Assembly: GCF_001949145.1 (NCBI RefSeq)
Contig: NW_019091437.1
Span: 656,775-720,774 of the forward strand
Direction: 5' to 3'
DNA: 64,000 nt
From: Acanthaster planci
Taxonomy: Eukaryota > Echinodermata > Asteroidea > Valvatida > Acanthasteridae
Shown: piece by piece, positions 23,001 through 32,340 of the stretch
Layout: the number at the start of each line of letters is the position of its first letter
How positions within the stretch are numbered: position 1 is the first letter of the stretch
Made by a program: the position numbers and the translations under genes
The notes under the pieces: model-generated
What the model was told of the DNA's origin: nothing
Database searches by the model: none
The model's input: only the letters and a program-made list of their open reading frames with translations

Positions 23001-26000
23001 GACTTAAGATGACAGGCCTAATTTAAAACTTAAATGGGTTCAATTGAGTAGTTTTCTGTTGGTAACAAGTCATGATGTGCCAGTTCAAGTCAAGTTACAA
23101 GTCACTTTTTGCAAGCAAAAGTCAAGTCACTAGTCAAAAAGTGATAGCTACTAGTCAAGTCACAAAAATAGCAACTTGAGTCCAACTGGAGTCGAAGTCA
23201 AGTGATTCGAGTCTTCAACTTTGTGACAAGATTCTGATTGTCTAAAGTCCTAAATTCTTTTTGTTATTATTTACTATCTAATGTCTGTGCAATTCCACTT
23301 TAACTACATCAAACCATCTTAGTATCTGGTAGTAAGCTTGGCATTCAGGAAAGTTACCCAATACAACTTCGCCTCTGTTGTAGGCAGTGATTGCCCCCTT
23401 TTCTGTTTACTAGGTTGGCAAGCATGGTAGTAGAACATCATGAGAGTGATTTCTTACCATGCAGCCATACCCCACAGATGACTCCCGCATCACTCAAATG
23501 ACTGCACTTCAAGTCTCTTGTTGTCTGGACACAGTCAAATATCGATCGCTCTGTGCCGGTGCACGCAAAGTTATTCGCCGACATTCCACCGCTTCCTGGT
23601 TTGAACCGATCACCCATGGTGGCTCCAGTTGCGGGGGGCATTGCGAGCTCACGACACACCACCTTGGCATGCTCAAGTGTCCACTGGTAACCGCAGATGG
23701 TCAGCCAGGAGGTACCATTGAAGATCTCCACACGTCCTTTGGTTGGTTCGTCTCCATCCACTAACCTGACTTTGAGGTCTGTGTGGGGCAAAAGTTGGAG
23801 AAAAAGTGAAACTGTAATGAACATTAGCACGGTTTTTGGGGGGAGTTGATACCAACATTGACTCACTTTTAGCAAACCCCACACTTTTTTTTCTGCTCAT
23901 TCCATTTCAGAGGCTGTTTTTGCCACTTTAAAAGATGATAATTTAGCATGACACAAACATTTCCCTCAACCTTACCGAACATCCAGACTTGTCTTTTTTC
24001 TTATTCAATCTGAACCGTAGCTGAGATCAACATTTTACCTCTTTTGTACTTGAAAGAATTTGAAGTTGGAAAAGTTCCTTCGTATCGTTTGCTATTAGAA
24101 ATATTCCTCCAACATCACCATCCAAAAACCTGGTATGCCACTTTCCAGGTGGTATAGGAGCATATGTTTTGAGACTAATGCCTGTGCAAAAAATTAGAAT
24201 TCCTGTTCAGGGTCTTCCAGTGAAAAGAACCTTCAACCAACACCTCTGAAGTAAGTACTTATGGAAATATTCTGAAACTTGCTTTTTTCTTGATTACAAC
24301 TCACCACTGCACACAACTGACACATCTTGTGACCTGCTGCATTTGAAGGGCCCACCACGTCGCATGTAGTCCACATTGCACTCCCCCAGATTGGCCTCGG
24401 TGCCGTTGCAGCGTTGGTTGGTCATGATGACTGGCAGGGTGCTCGGTGGGGGCTGGATTTGCACAGCTATCCGCTTGGCACCGATGTACCCCAGCTGTTT
24501 GCAGACCACCTGGGCATCCTTGAGGTCCCAAAACTCCTCTCGGTGAGTGTACAAGGGTCGCAACAGGGTTCTGGAATCGCACACAGTGCCCCAGATACCA
24601 TTGAAGAAGATCTCCACCCTACCTTCATACTCATTCACACCCCCTGCTAGACGAATGTCAAACTGCTTCGCTGGATGTGATAATTATAGAAATAATGTTG
24701 AATTTTAAATTTCAAAACTTGAAGTTCTTGAGGAGTTGTTTGTAAAAGTGACATGGTAAAATGTCCATAAAGGGGGAGTTTGTTTTACTGATACATATTG
24801 TAGCATCTGATAAAATATAATGGGGTCAGCTTGTAAGTCCAATGCCTCATGGGTCCGATGCCTCATAAGTCCAAAAAATGCATTTAAAAAGTCAACAAGT
24901 CTGACGCCTTAAAAGTTTGATGATTCTTTATTAGTTTATTTCAGCCTATAGATCCAACGCCTCATTAATCAGATGCCTCCGAAAATTCAGACTTTTGAGG
25001 CGTTGGACTTATGAGGCATCGGACTTATGATACGCACCCAATGAAATATGTGTGGTCACTATAAGAGATTGCCAAATGTATTTACCTGGTAAATCATGAA
25101 ATTAAATTAAAAGTAAAATCCTTACTATTTTCTGGGTTAAATTTAGCCATCTCTGACCAGGATCTGTGCATGCACCTGCCAAGATATGTTTTCAGGTTTC
25201 AGGGAAAAGGATGTATTTGCACACTTGCCACCAGATCGATGTTCTTTTGATTATTTATAGAAGACTTTTTACAAGAAGAGAACTTGAGTGTTGAGCTAAA
25301 GATCAACAAATATGACTTTTATAATGGCGGCTCTGGAATCAGTTTCAATTCGCTTACTGTAATAATGCAACAAAATGAAAATACTAAAAGACGCATATTA
25401 CCATGGCCTCATATTGCACTATTTCTATAGCAGAAAATGTAGCTACTCTGAGCTGGCCCATGTCAACTCAAGTGTTGGAACTCAAGCCTGAGGCCAAAGA
25501 CAGAGATTGGATTTGAAAAATCTCTACAACGGTTGGGGATACCTCTGCGACAGGTGGTTGGGGATACTTTCTTAAACTTGTACAAAACAGCTGAGTTTGT
25601 AAATAAGATTTCTTGGGACAGAGGAGTAACAACTCTGCTTTATTTCCTTTTTAGGGAAGCTAGGAGGTGGGGACTTGTGGAGATAAGGAACAAGGGTTGG
25701 GTCAAGGTAGGATTATTGATCTTTTTAGCGCCTCATAGATTTTGAAATAAGTCTTTGTTAACATCAAGCGGTTTTCATTAGGTGCGGCTAAAATGAACAA
25801 AGCTAGATATACGAGAGAAGGCTATACGATGTTTACATACCATTTGCCCAATTTCCACACGCAACACCAGCAACCCTGCCACTGTCCTTGCAGATATACC
25901 GTGTCGCCGATATGCACAGCAGCAGCATGTATTTGAAGCTGCCTTCACTGCACATGAAGGCGTACTGAGATAGGGTGCTATTGCTCTGTCCTACGCTCAC

Positions 26001-26917
26001 CCAAGTGGTGGCCTCCGTGGCTGGCGGTAGGGAGAGCTGGCGACACACCACCTTGGCCTCTTCAAGGGTCCAGTGGTCAGCACAGATCGGCTTCCATGAA
26101 GCACCCTCAAATATTTCTACCCGTCCCTGGGTAGGCTCAGCACCATCTACTAGTCTTAAGTTACCAACTGCCAGACACACGGTCACAAAAAAATACAAAC
26201 AGTCTGAATAGGAATAGCCATGCTGCAAACTATTGTAGACAAATTGTGGTTTAGTGAAAAACAGTCAAGGGCTCATGTACGAGCAAAGTACACAATTAAT
26301 ATCTGCCTTTGACCTTAATTGAAATTTGGCCTCCAGTGTTGTGACTGTTGTCAAATGCACGTAATCTACAAGGGCTATTAAGTCACTGCTCTGGATTTAA
26401 AATTGAGTACCATTCCTCTCTATGGAAGGGGGAACATTAAACTAAGCATGTTAATCTCCAAACAGTGTTTGGTTCCTGTATGTAAGGGGCAGAGAGAAAA
26501 GAGTATCCCCCAACTTAAATGAGCAGAAGTGTGAATTAAGAATTGTAGGCCAAAATCTGCACGGATTCACATGGGAAATTTAGTATTCCTCGTCTTAGCA
26601 GTTAGCAATGGTTACATCGAACAAAAGAAGATTCTGCAGGTCGGGAGATTGAGACAATTTACACCACTTCTTCAAAGGCTTTGATCTGACCATCAGAAGA
26701 AAATAAAAGAATATGATATAATAACTCCCTCCCCCAACTTTCAATACTAAACCTCAGCTGCCAAACATGCAGCTGCATTACCATCACAGGTGACGTTTTC
26801 TTGTTGACCTAGAGTTTTTGGGAAGAATGCCAACTTACATCTTTCAGCTGTGCAGAGCTGCAGCAGGTGACAAACTAACAGTACAACGGACACAGCAACT
26901 GACAGCAAGTTGAACAT
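19637..26917 (-). CDS. Gene C: five-SRCR-domain type I membrane receptor, basic PPxY tail
   Basis: Coding exons on the - strand: 26917-26839, 26167-25841, 24670-24305, 23778-23458, 21575-21207, 20734-20381, 20097-19637. They join in frame to 758 residues. Exon 1 is a signal peptide starting MFNLLSVAVSVVLLVCHLL. Five group A SRCR domains span about residues 27-605 in the order c'-f-c'-f-e'. A membrane span lies at about 614-637. The roughly 120-residue tail is strongly basic in the middle (RRAQRRAQRKTRRQEYRRQR) and carries PPSYDEV (PPSY at about 721-724). Unlike gene A, span and tail share one exon. A recognition or scavenger role is inferred from the family; the ligand is unknown. The in-frame GTG upstream of the chosen ATG is ignored because the ATG at 26917 starts the hydrophobic leader. 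Confidence 0.9.
20381..20734 (-). CDS. Gene C SRCR 5 (type e', membrane-proximal)
   Basis: Opens YDTRLVQGSHPNQGYVQVLY, with CDQKWG, VVCKQLGF, ECLGNETNLADC, SC and VICQSDKYPS. It resembles the type e domains of genes A and B, including the HPNQG/YPNQG start and the Y-P-S linker. Confidence 0.9.
21207..21575 (-). CDS. Gene C SRCR 4 (type f, second copy)
   Basis: Opens AKQFDVRLAGTLNVYEGRVE, then GVWGTVC and a 12- to 15-residue insertion (NSGSMTGPMHSSQDAF) before WDIEDAQVVCRQLGY. It ends CSHDQDVSVECDTRP. The donor ATA-GTGAGG at 21206 keeps phase 1 and gives a sensible join, but the intron boundary is weaker than others. Confidence 0.85.
22126..22549. mobile_element. Candidate TTAA-type MITE
   Basis: The ends are imperfect inverted repeats: CCCCTTCGCGCTGGGA from 22130, and CCCCTTGACGATGGGA on the - strand ending at 22545 (13 of 16 match). 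They are flanked by TAAA on the left and TTAA on the right. The body (about 416 bases) is GC-rich relative to its surroundings and has no transposase. Lies in the intron between SRCR 4 and SRCR 3 of gene C. Confidence 0.55.
22740..23215. repeat. Degenerate CAAGT-rich simple repeat
   Basis: GTCAAGTCA and CACAAGTCA variants recur dozens of times with an irregular period. Non-coding, within a gene C intron. Confidence 0.8.
23458..23778 (-). CDS. Gene C SRCR 3 (type c', second copy)
   Basis: Opens LKVRLVDGDEPTKGRVEIFN, then TICGYQWTLEHAKVVC, LAMPPATGAT, FACTGTERSIFDC and VICGVWLHG. It pairs with SRCR 1 of this gene (WTLEEAKVVCRQLSLPPATE). Confidence 0.9.
24305..24670 (-). CDS. Gene C SRCR 2 (type f)
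   Basis: Opens AKQFDIRLAGGVNEYEGRVE, then GIWGTVC followed by an insertion (LLRPLYTHREEF) before WDLKDAQVVCKQLGY. It ends CSRSQDVSVVCSG. The insertion sits at the same place as in SRCR 4 of this gene. Confidence 0.9.
24820..25042. repeat. Foldback repeat built from AAGTCCGATGCCTCAT units
   Basis: The left part (near 24836-24872) has AAGTCC.ATGCCTCAT twice; the right part (24991-25030) has the same unit in inverse orientation twice. The whole can fold into a stem with a loop of about 120 bases. It is in gene C intron 2 and looks like a small non-autonomous element. Confidence 0.7.
25841..26167 (-). CDS. Gene C SRCR 1 (type c')
   Basis: Opens GNLRLVDGAEPTQGRVEIFE, then PICADHWTLEEAKVVC and RQLSLPPATEAT. 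Six cysteines remain, but the second half is unusual: the CTG/NCT block is replaced by MCSEGSFKYMLLLC. It ends VACGNWANG, parallel to GIWSNG in type c of genes A and B. Confidence 0.88.
26839..26917 (-). CDS. Gene C exon 1: signal peptide
   Basis: Starts MFNLLSVAVSVVLLVCHLLQ and ends with LCTAER before the donor GTAAGT at 26838. Ends in phase 1, joining SRCR 1 at 26167. Confidence 0.8.
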
Positions 26918-29900
26918 CTCTGACCAATTCACACAGACCGATGCTTATCCACATTATCAGTGTCAATGCAATACCACACTATTGGTGTAAAGGTAAATGA
27001 ATGAATGCTTCTGAGTATGCTCATATTAGATAGGGATATACTGGGTGTGTTTCTAGACAATTTGAAGGATGAGTCACTAAGTCATCAAAGCTTGAAACAA
27101 ACTTGATTGTAATTGGAAAGGCTGCTCAAATAACTTAAATATGATTGGGAAGACATGTCTACATCCAGCATGAAAACTTCTTTCAAGACAGTTCTGATGA
27201 AACGTCACTGTCATGGACCACGCAATGTCATACAACTAAAGAAGAGGGCTCACACCAATTAAGGTTAGATGACCCACAACTCGGATTGATTTCAGGACTA
27301 AGTAATGACTCACCATCACAGCTTCCTGTACAAATCAAAGTACGTCCTTGCTGGCCAAATTCTTGTAGAAACTTTACATGATATGCAAAGTGTCACACCT
27401 GCCCTGAACTCAACACCTTGTGTAATGTTCTGTATGCTACCCTGTCTGCCCTGCAAGTGACTTAAAAGTGAGGCCACATATGCTGACGGATATCGGAAAA
27501 ATTAGTCATGCACCCGACTGAATCACCAATGGAACCCTTGCTCCCGTAAAATTCAGTGACTGCTTGAGAGCTTGATGTGATTCGTAACTTAGTCACAGGC
27601 TAGCATAAAGTGACAAGTTAATCATGGCAAAACTACAGATAAGAAATGAAGGACATGCCCACACTTCCAGTTGACACGATCAACAGTGATCTACATGTAC
27701 AGCCTCCATTGCACACGAAGGTCAGATCTCGAGGAATTTTCAACATGGCGTAAAGCGATGGAGTTCATTATGCATTCCCATTGAGTGTTTCTTTTCTCCA
27801 GGCCAATGCCATTCCTGTTCCCCTGCATGTTATGCATGGAACTACAAAGAACTCAATTAAAATAGGGACTTACTGAACACACTGAGGAAAGCAGGCTTTC
27901 CTGTCCAATCAGCAAGGCAGATTACCTTTGACTGGATCGACACAGTTCATTTTCACTTCAATTAGCACATCAATTCACTAAGTAACAATTTCCACAAGCA
28001 GCTCTACGAAAGTGGACCTCAGATCACGGCAATGAAATAAAACAGTTCTTTTTGTAGACTCATGATTACAGGTCTGAATTAAGAGAGAGAAAACAAATTC
28101 ATAAAGATAATTGTGACCATTTTAGTCTCCCTAGCCATCTCTCCTTGAAGTAGGTTGTGATGAGGGGTTATCTGTTGTGAATGAACAAAGGATGACATGT
28201 TTTTTCTTAGCAACAGTGTCACTCGGGTGGAACTCATCTCATGCTTGCACAGAATTAAGTGCATTTAGTGTGGGCCTCGCTGAGCATCCAACATCTGTTT
28301 GAATGTGCAGTCTTTACGTGTGCACCGTACATCAATATGAAATTTTTCCTATCCGTCTATCTCTGACCTTTGCCACTTAAGGGATACTTCTACACAAAGT
28401 GGGCAATTAAGGTACCAGTGATAACTTGGTCTGCTTTTAAAGTGTTAGTGGCTTGGCCAAATCTTGTCTTTAGTACGTCCAATGCCTAACATAGCTAAAT
28501 TTGGGTTTGAATGCAATGTTCACTTTCTCAGCCCAAGATTCACTCCCTGGCATTGTTGTAGTTCAGACCACTTGGGATCATCAATAGACCCCACAAGACC
28601 AACAAAAGCCCTCAAATCTGAACATCAGTTATAAGTCATTCAAACGAACTGTAACAACTTAAAGCATTCCTTTATCATTGTTCAACGTTACTCGTGACTG
28701 GTCTTGTGCATGATGGTCTCAACCACAACACTGATCCCTGCAACGGCTCAAAGCTGGGTGGTGGGTATTGTTTCCATGTTCAACCTTTATCAAAGAACAT
28801 TTCAGTTAACCCAGAATTCCCAAACGAATGTACTTGAAAATACACAATATTCATTTTGCAGAGTTGTTTATTATAGATCAATAAAATACCAGGGTCAAAT
28901 TGACCACCAATGCAACGCATCATGTTCTAAAATTTTGTTGGACAACAAACTCTTCTATCAATAAAATAGAAAAAGTTCTATTAACAAGCTCGAAGCAAAA
29001 ATATACAGGTACTCATCTACCATAACAAATATTTCAAAACCTTACATATTTCTACATCCTCTTATACAGAATAAACATATAAACAAGATACAATGTACGG
29101 AAAGAATATGATTTCAAGACAGAATGAAATGAATAGATTTCTAGGTGGAGAAACTTTGTGTTTCTTCCAAACATAACGCAGCAACCAAAGCACGTATGTA
29201 CGGCAAAATAGTACGTAGCAAGAATTGATTATATTTTAAACGTTGTTGAGGCCAGCACACAGGGATAAATCTATGCAGCTTTAGTGACTTTGGATACGTG
29301 TTTAGGGGTGTGCATTCTTGGGTCTTTTTGGAACCGGGTACCCGTTTTATGCTAATACTAGGTACCTGGATACCCAGCACAGGTCTGCATTACGTGTTTA
29401 CATTAATGGTGAATCTAATCTGGCCATATGATTACTGAACACTTGTGAAGACCCCTATTAATTGTTCAAGTATTTGGTATACTATTGCCCAGAGAAAAAC
29501 AATGACCGGATATTTTATATCAAAGCTTGAACATTTCTTCCATTAGTGTGGGAGGGGGCCCAAATTCCCCTATGTGCAAATACAATTTCTCTACACTTCA
29601 GAGGACAGGGCTTAGTGTTTCCCTTTGTTCATGCTTTGCTTTACCTCACAAGGGAAGTAATAGAGTTTGTTGTCCTCAGACATTATTTTTAAAAACTGTC
29701 CTCGGAGTTAAATTTGTGTGGTTTCTATGAGTGAGTACTAGACATGTATGTAACAGTAATACACATAGCATGTACCATAGTTGTGGGGACATACACTCAT
29801 CTTTTCACTATTGGACCAAAAATGCTCTGGAAACCAATTGTTGTCCCTACAGCTCGGTTAACAAACTGTCCCAGGAAGGCTTACTGACACATATTGGCAC

Positions 29901-30124
29901 CATACATGCAGTTGCGGTTATTGTTTCCAAAATAAATCTACATGATTCTGGCAAGATGTCAGTGTGTAATCTGATATAGGCAGCCTATCTTTACCCTCTG
30001 ACAAACATGCTTGTTTGCACTATTGCTTAAATGCTGGGGCTTTCAAATTACAACAAATTTCACGCAAAAAATTACATCTTTCAAAAATATTCCGCAAAGT
30101 ACAGGCTGCTCATCTTACTTAAGC

Positions 30125-30225
30125 AGGGCCCGTCAAGCTCAGTGGTTGAGTGGTAAGATGTCTGTACAAGTAAGGAGGATGTTGTGGGTTCCAGTCCCAT
30201 TTGAGTAAGCTTGTAAATCTTTTTA
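30125..30225 (+). mobile_element. tRNA-like SINE head (second copy)
   Basis: Contains CTCAGTGGTTGAGTGG (A-box-like), then GTAAGGAGGATGTTGTGG leading into GTTCCAGTCCCATTTGAGT. The second half matches the copy at 9868-9970. Not an intact tRNA. Confidence 0.5.
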
Positions 30226-31420
30226 AAAAGCTCTCAGAAAACACAGAGTGTACGTTTTCAGCCCATATTATTGAAATGAGGTAAATGGTTATTGAAATGA
30301 GGTAAACAGGTTCAACACCCAAAATATGGCAGGGCTTACACTAAATTACTTCAAAAAATTATACCAACTTGAACGTGCACTTCTACCTAACCCTATTCAA
30401 AAAAACTGTGCACAATGTTTGAACATTATCAGTTGTAACATGCTATCGTAGGGGCAGTGGTAAAAGGAGTACATGATAACAATTGGAACTGCTAGAATTA
30501 GACCCAAAACAGTGTAGGATATGTATGTCCAATCGGTAGTATCATCAAATGTCAGAGGATGACACTGCCCCCCCCTAATACCCGTTTAACCACCGACAGT
30601 CTTGACTTGACATTTAGGATTTTTTAGAAATAGAATCTAGTTCTGCAGATATTTAGACTTTGACACAGTCAATCCCATAAGAGCACTTTATCACTAATTG
30701 TCCTAAATGCTACGTCCAGCCAATAAACAGACCCGTGCATCAATCATCAATACAAAGTAGTGTTTGGAATTACTCTGGATAAAAGAGAGTAGTAGAATTC
30801 ACCTGTTGGACAGTACATGAATTCTAAACAACTTGATACTCCTACATTCTTCAATACACTTTCCGACATCACATTTCAGTTCAAACTTGTAACCAGTGAA
30901 AAAATATAGGGCTACATTGAGTTAAATACACTGCATCATTTATAAAGAATATAAGGATATTATGGAGTTAAATATACCCAAAAAACTGCAGAGCAAGATA
31001 TAGGAATTTTTATGTGAAAGATTTGGGTTTTTTTTTTCTTTTATAAATTTCTATGGCAACAATGCACATGGCAAAAATAGAGAAACAAATTTCAGTTGCG
31101 GTACGCTTTTCAGTGTGTGACAAAACTGAATGTACAAAACATGCTTCTTCCACATGCACCACAGCTCACAGCTGGTTTGGAGCAGTGTCCCAACATTAGC
31201 TCCCAGACTCTCAGCTGTGCAAAAGTAGTTACAGCAAGTCAGATATTTCTAGTTACACCATACTAAAGCTTCACTTGGGTCCTGACACAATGGTTGATGA
31301 AAGTTGATCTGAAGCAAGTGGCAATAAGCCATTTGAGAGTTAAATTTGAATAAAATCTGGTACACTGAGTTATCTGATTGCACATAAACATAACGATTTG
31401 AATTCCCCAGACTGAAGACT

Positions 31421-31590
31421 CTGTTGCTATACCTCGTGATTCGGGGCAAGCTTTCGCATAGCGACCACTATCTCTGGAATGGACCGGTTCCTTTGTGCCC
31501 TTCTAATCCATTGCGAACAGTGTATCGTTGCAAGGCGTCTCTTATGTAACTAAGCAAAAGCTTGCCCTGAATCGCGAGGTATAGCAACAG
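31421..31590. repeat. 170-base element with about 33-base inverted ends
   Basis: The left end CTGTTGCTATACCTCG at 31421 and the following bases through AAGCTTTCGC match the reverse complement of the right end (31558-31590) with a few mismatches. The middle is unique. Probably a small foldback transposon or MITE. Confidence 0.8.
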
Positions 31591-31913
31591 TGGTAAGTAT
31601 GGAGAATAAAGTTGTTACATTCACGTGAATTTAAAGAACTCGGTGAACCAGATTTGGGTCAAAGTTAACTCGCAAAAGGCTTATTTTTACACTTGTTTCA
31701 TTACTTCACAGTGAGACTAAATATTTAAGAAATTAAATTCAGTTTACATGTATTTTGGAGACGGGTAGAAAATCAATGGTCAAAGTCAGGAGGCATACAT
31801 GTACAAGTAAGAAGTCCCATCAGCAAACACCTCAGGACCAGTAATTAGACAATGTACTTCCCCTAAAAATCAAAACACATGCAAAGCGACAGTACATGGG
31901 ACAAATCTCTTAC

Positions 31914-32003
31914 CTTCAGATTCAATTTCATCCTTGATTTCAAGTTGCAGATCAACAACTTTTGTGAAAGGACACAGTGGAACCCCCTTGAGGTTATCAA
32001 AAC
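31914..32003 (-). other. Possible alternative 30-residue cassette exon of gene B
   Basis: On the - strand a 90-base open stretch has acceptor GTTCACAG and donor GAAG-GTAAGA and would be phase 1-1, like all gene B exons. It would read FDNLKGVPLCPFTKVV, then an acidic segment (EIKDEIESE). It lies past the gene B stop, so it could only be used by skipping the terminal exon. No downstream partner exon was found. Confidence 0.25.
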
Positions 32004-32260
32004 CTGTGAACTATTTGGCTGGTGTAATTGAAACGAGCAGCTCCCTCTTTCAGGAATACCACATTATTGCTGTGACTGGTGCACACACCCATGCTTGAAT
32101 GAAGGAAGCATCCACTTTGTTACACTAACCTCTAGTCCATAGAGTTGCCCTCGGGCCATTTCTGTGAGTGTGTATCTAAGGCACAGTGAACAAATGATTT
32201 TAAACATGACTTGTAGGCAGGACATCCAATAGGTTCTGAAGCCTCAAATCTTCCAAGGAG

Positions 32261-32340
32261 TTAAATGAGAATTGAGAGCATCATTTGGGAAACCAAAAGG
32301 ATGCAAAGGACGATGCTGCCAGTCTGAGAGCTTAACAAAC
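32261..32340 (-). CDS. Gene B terminal exon: hydrophobic GPI-type tail
   Basis: The acceptor TTTTCCCACAG ends at 32341. The frame reads GLLSSQTGS and then IVLCILLVSQMMLSILI before TAA at 32263-32261. The start GLLSS resembles GLSST in the membrane exon of gene A, which suggests common descent followed by truncation. Confidence 0.75.

Larger units (their letters stand above)
26918..32260. other. Intergenic stretch between genes C and B
   Basis: No reading frame here resembles a known protein. I see a SINE-like piece at 30125-30220, an inverted repeat at 31421-31590 and one possible phase 1-1 exon on the - strand at 31914-32003. The promoter of gene C must lie in the first part, near 26918. 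Confidence 0.5.

Noticed and set aside
28704-28790. Possible PPxY tail exon for gene B on the - strand
   Set aside because: Contains CCACCACCCAGC but no PPxY in any open frame, and a terminal exon for gene B was found at 32261-32340.
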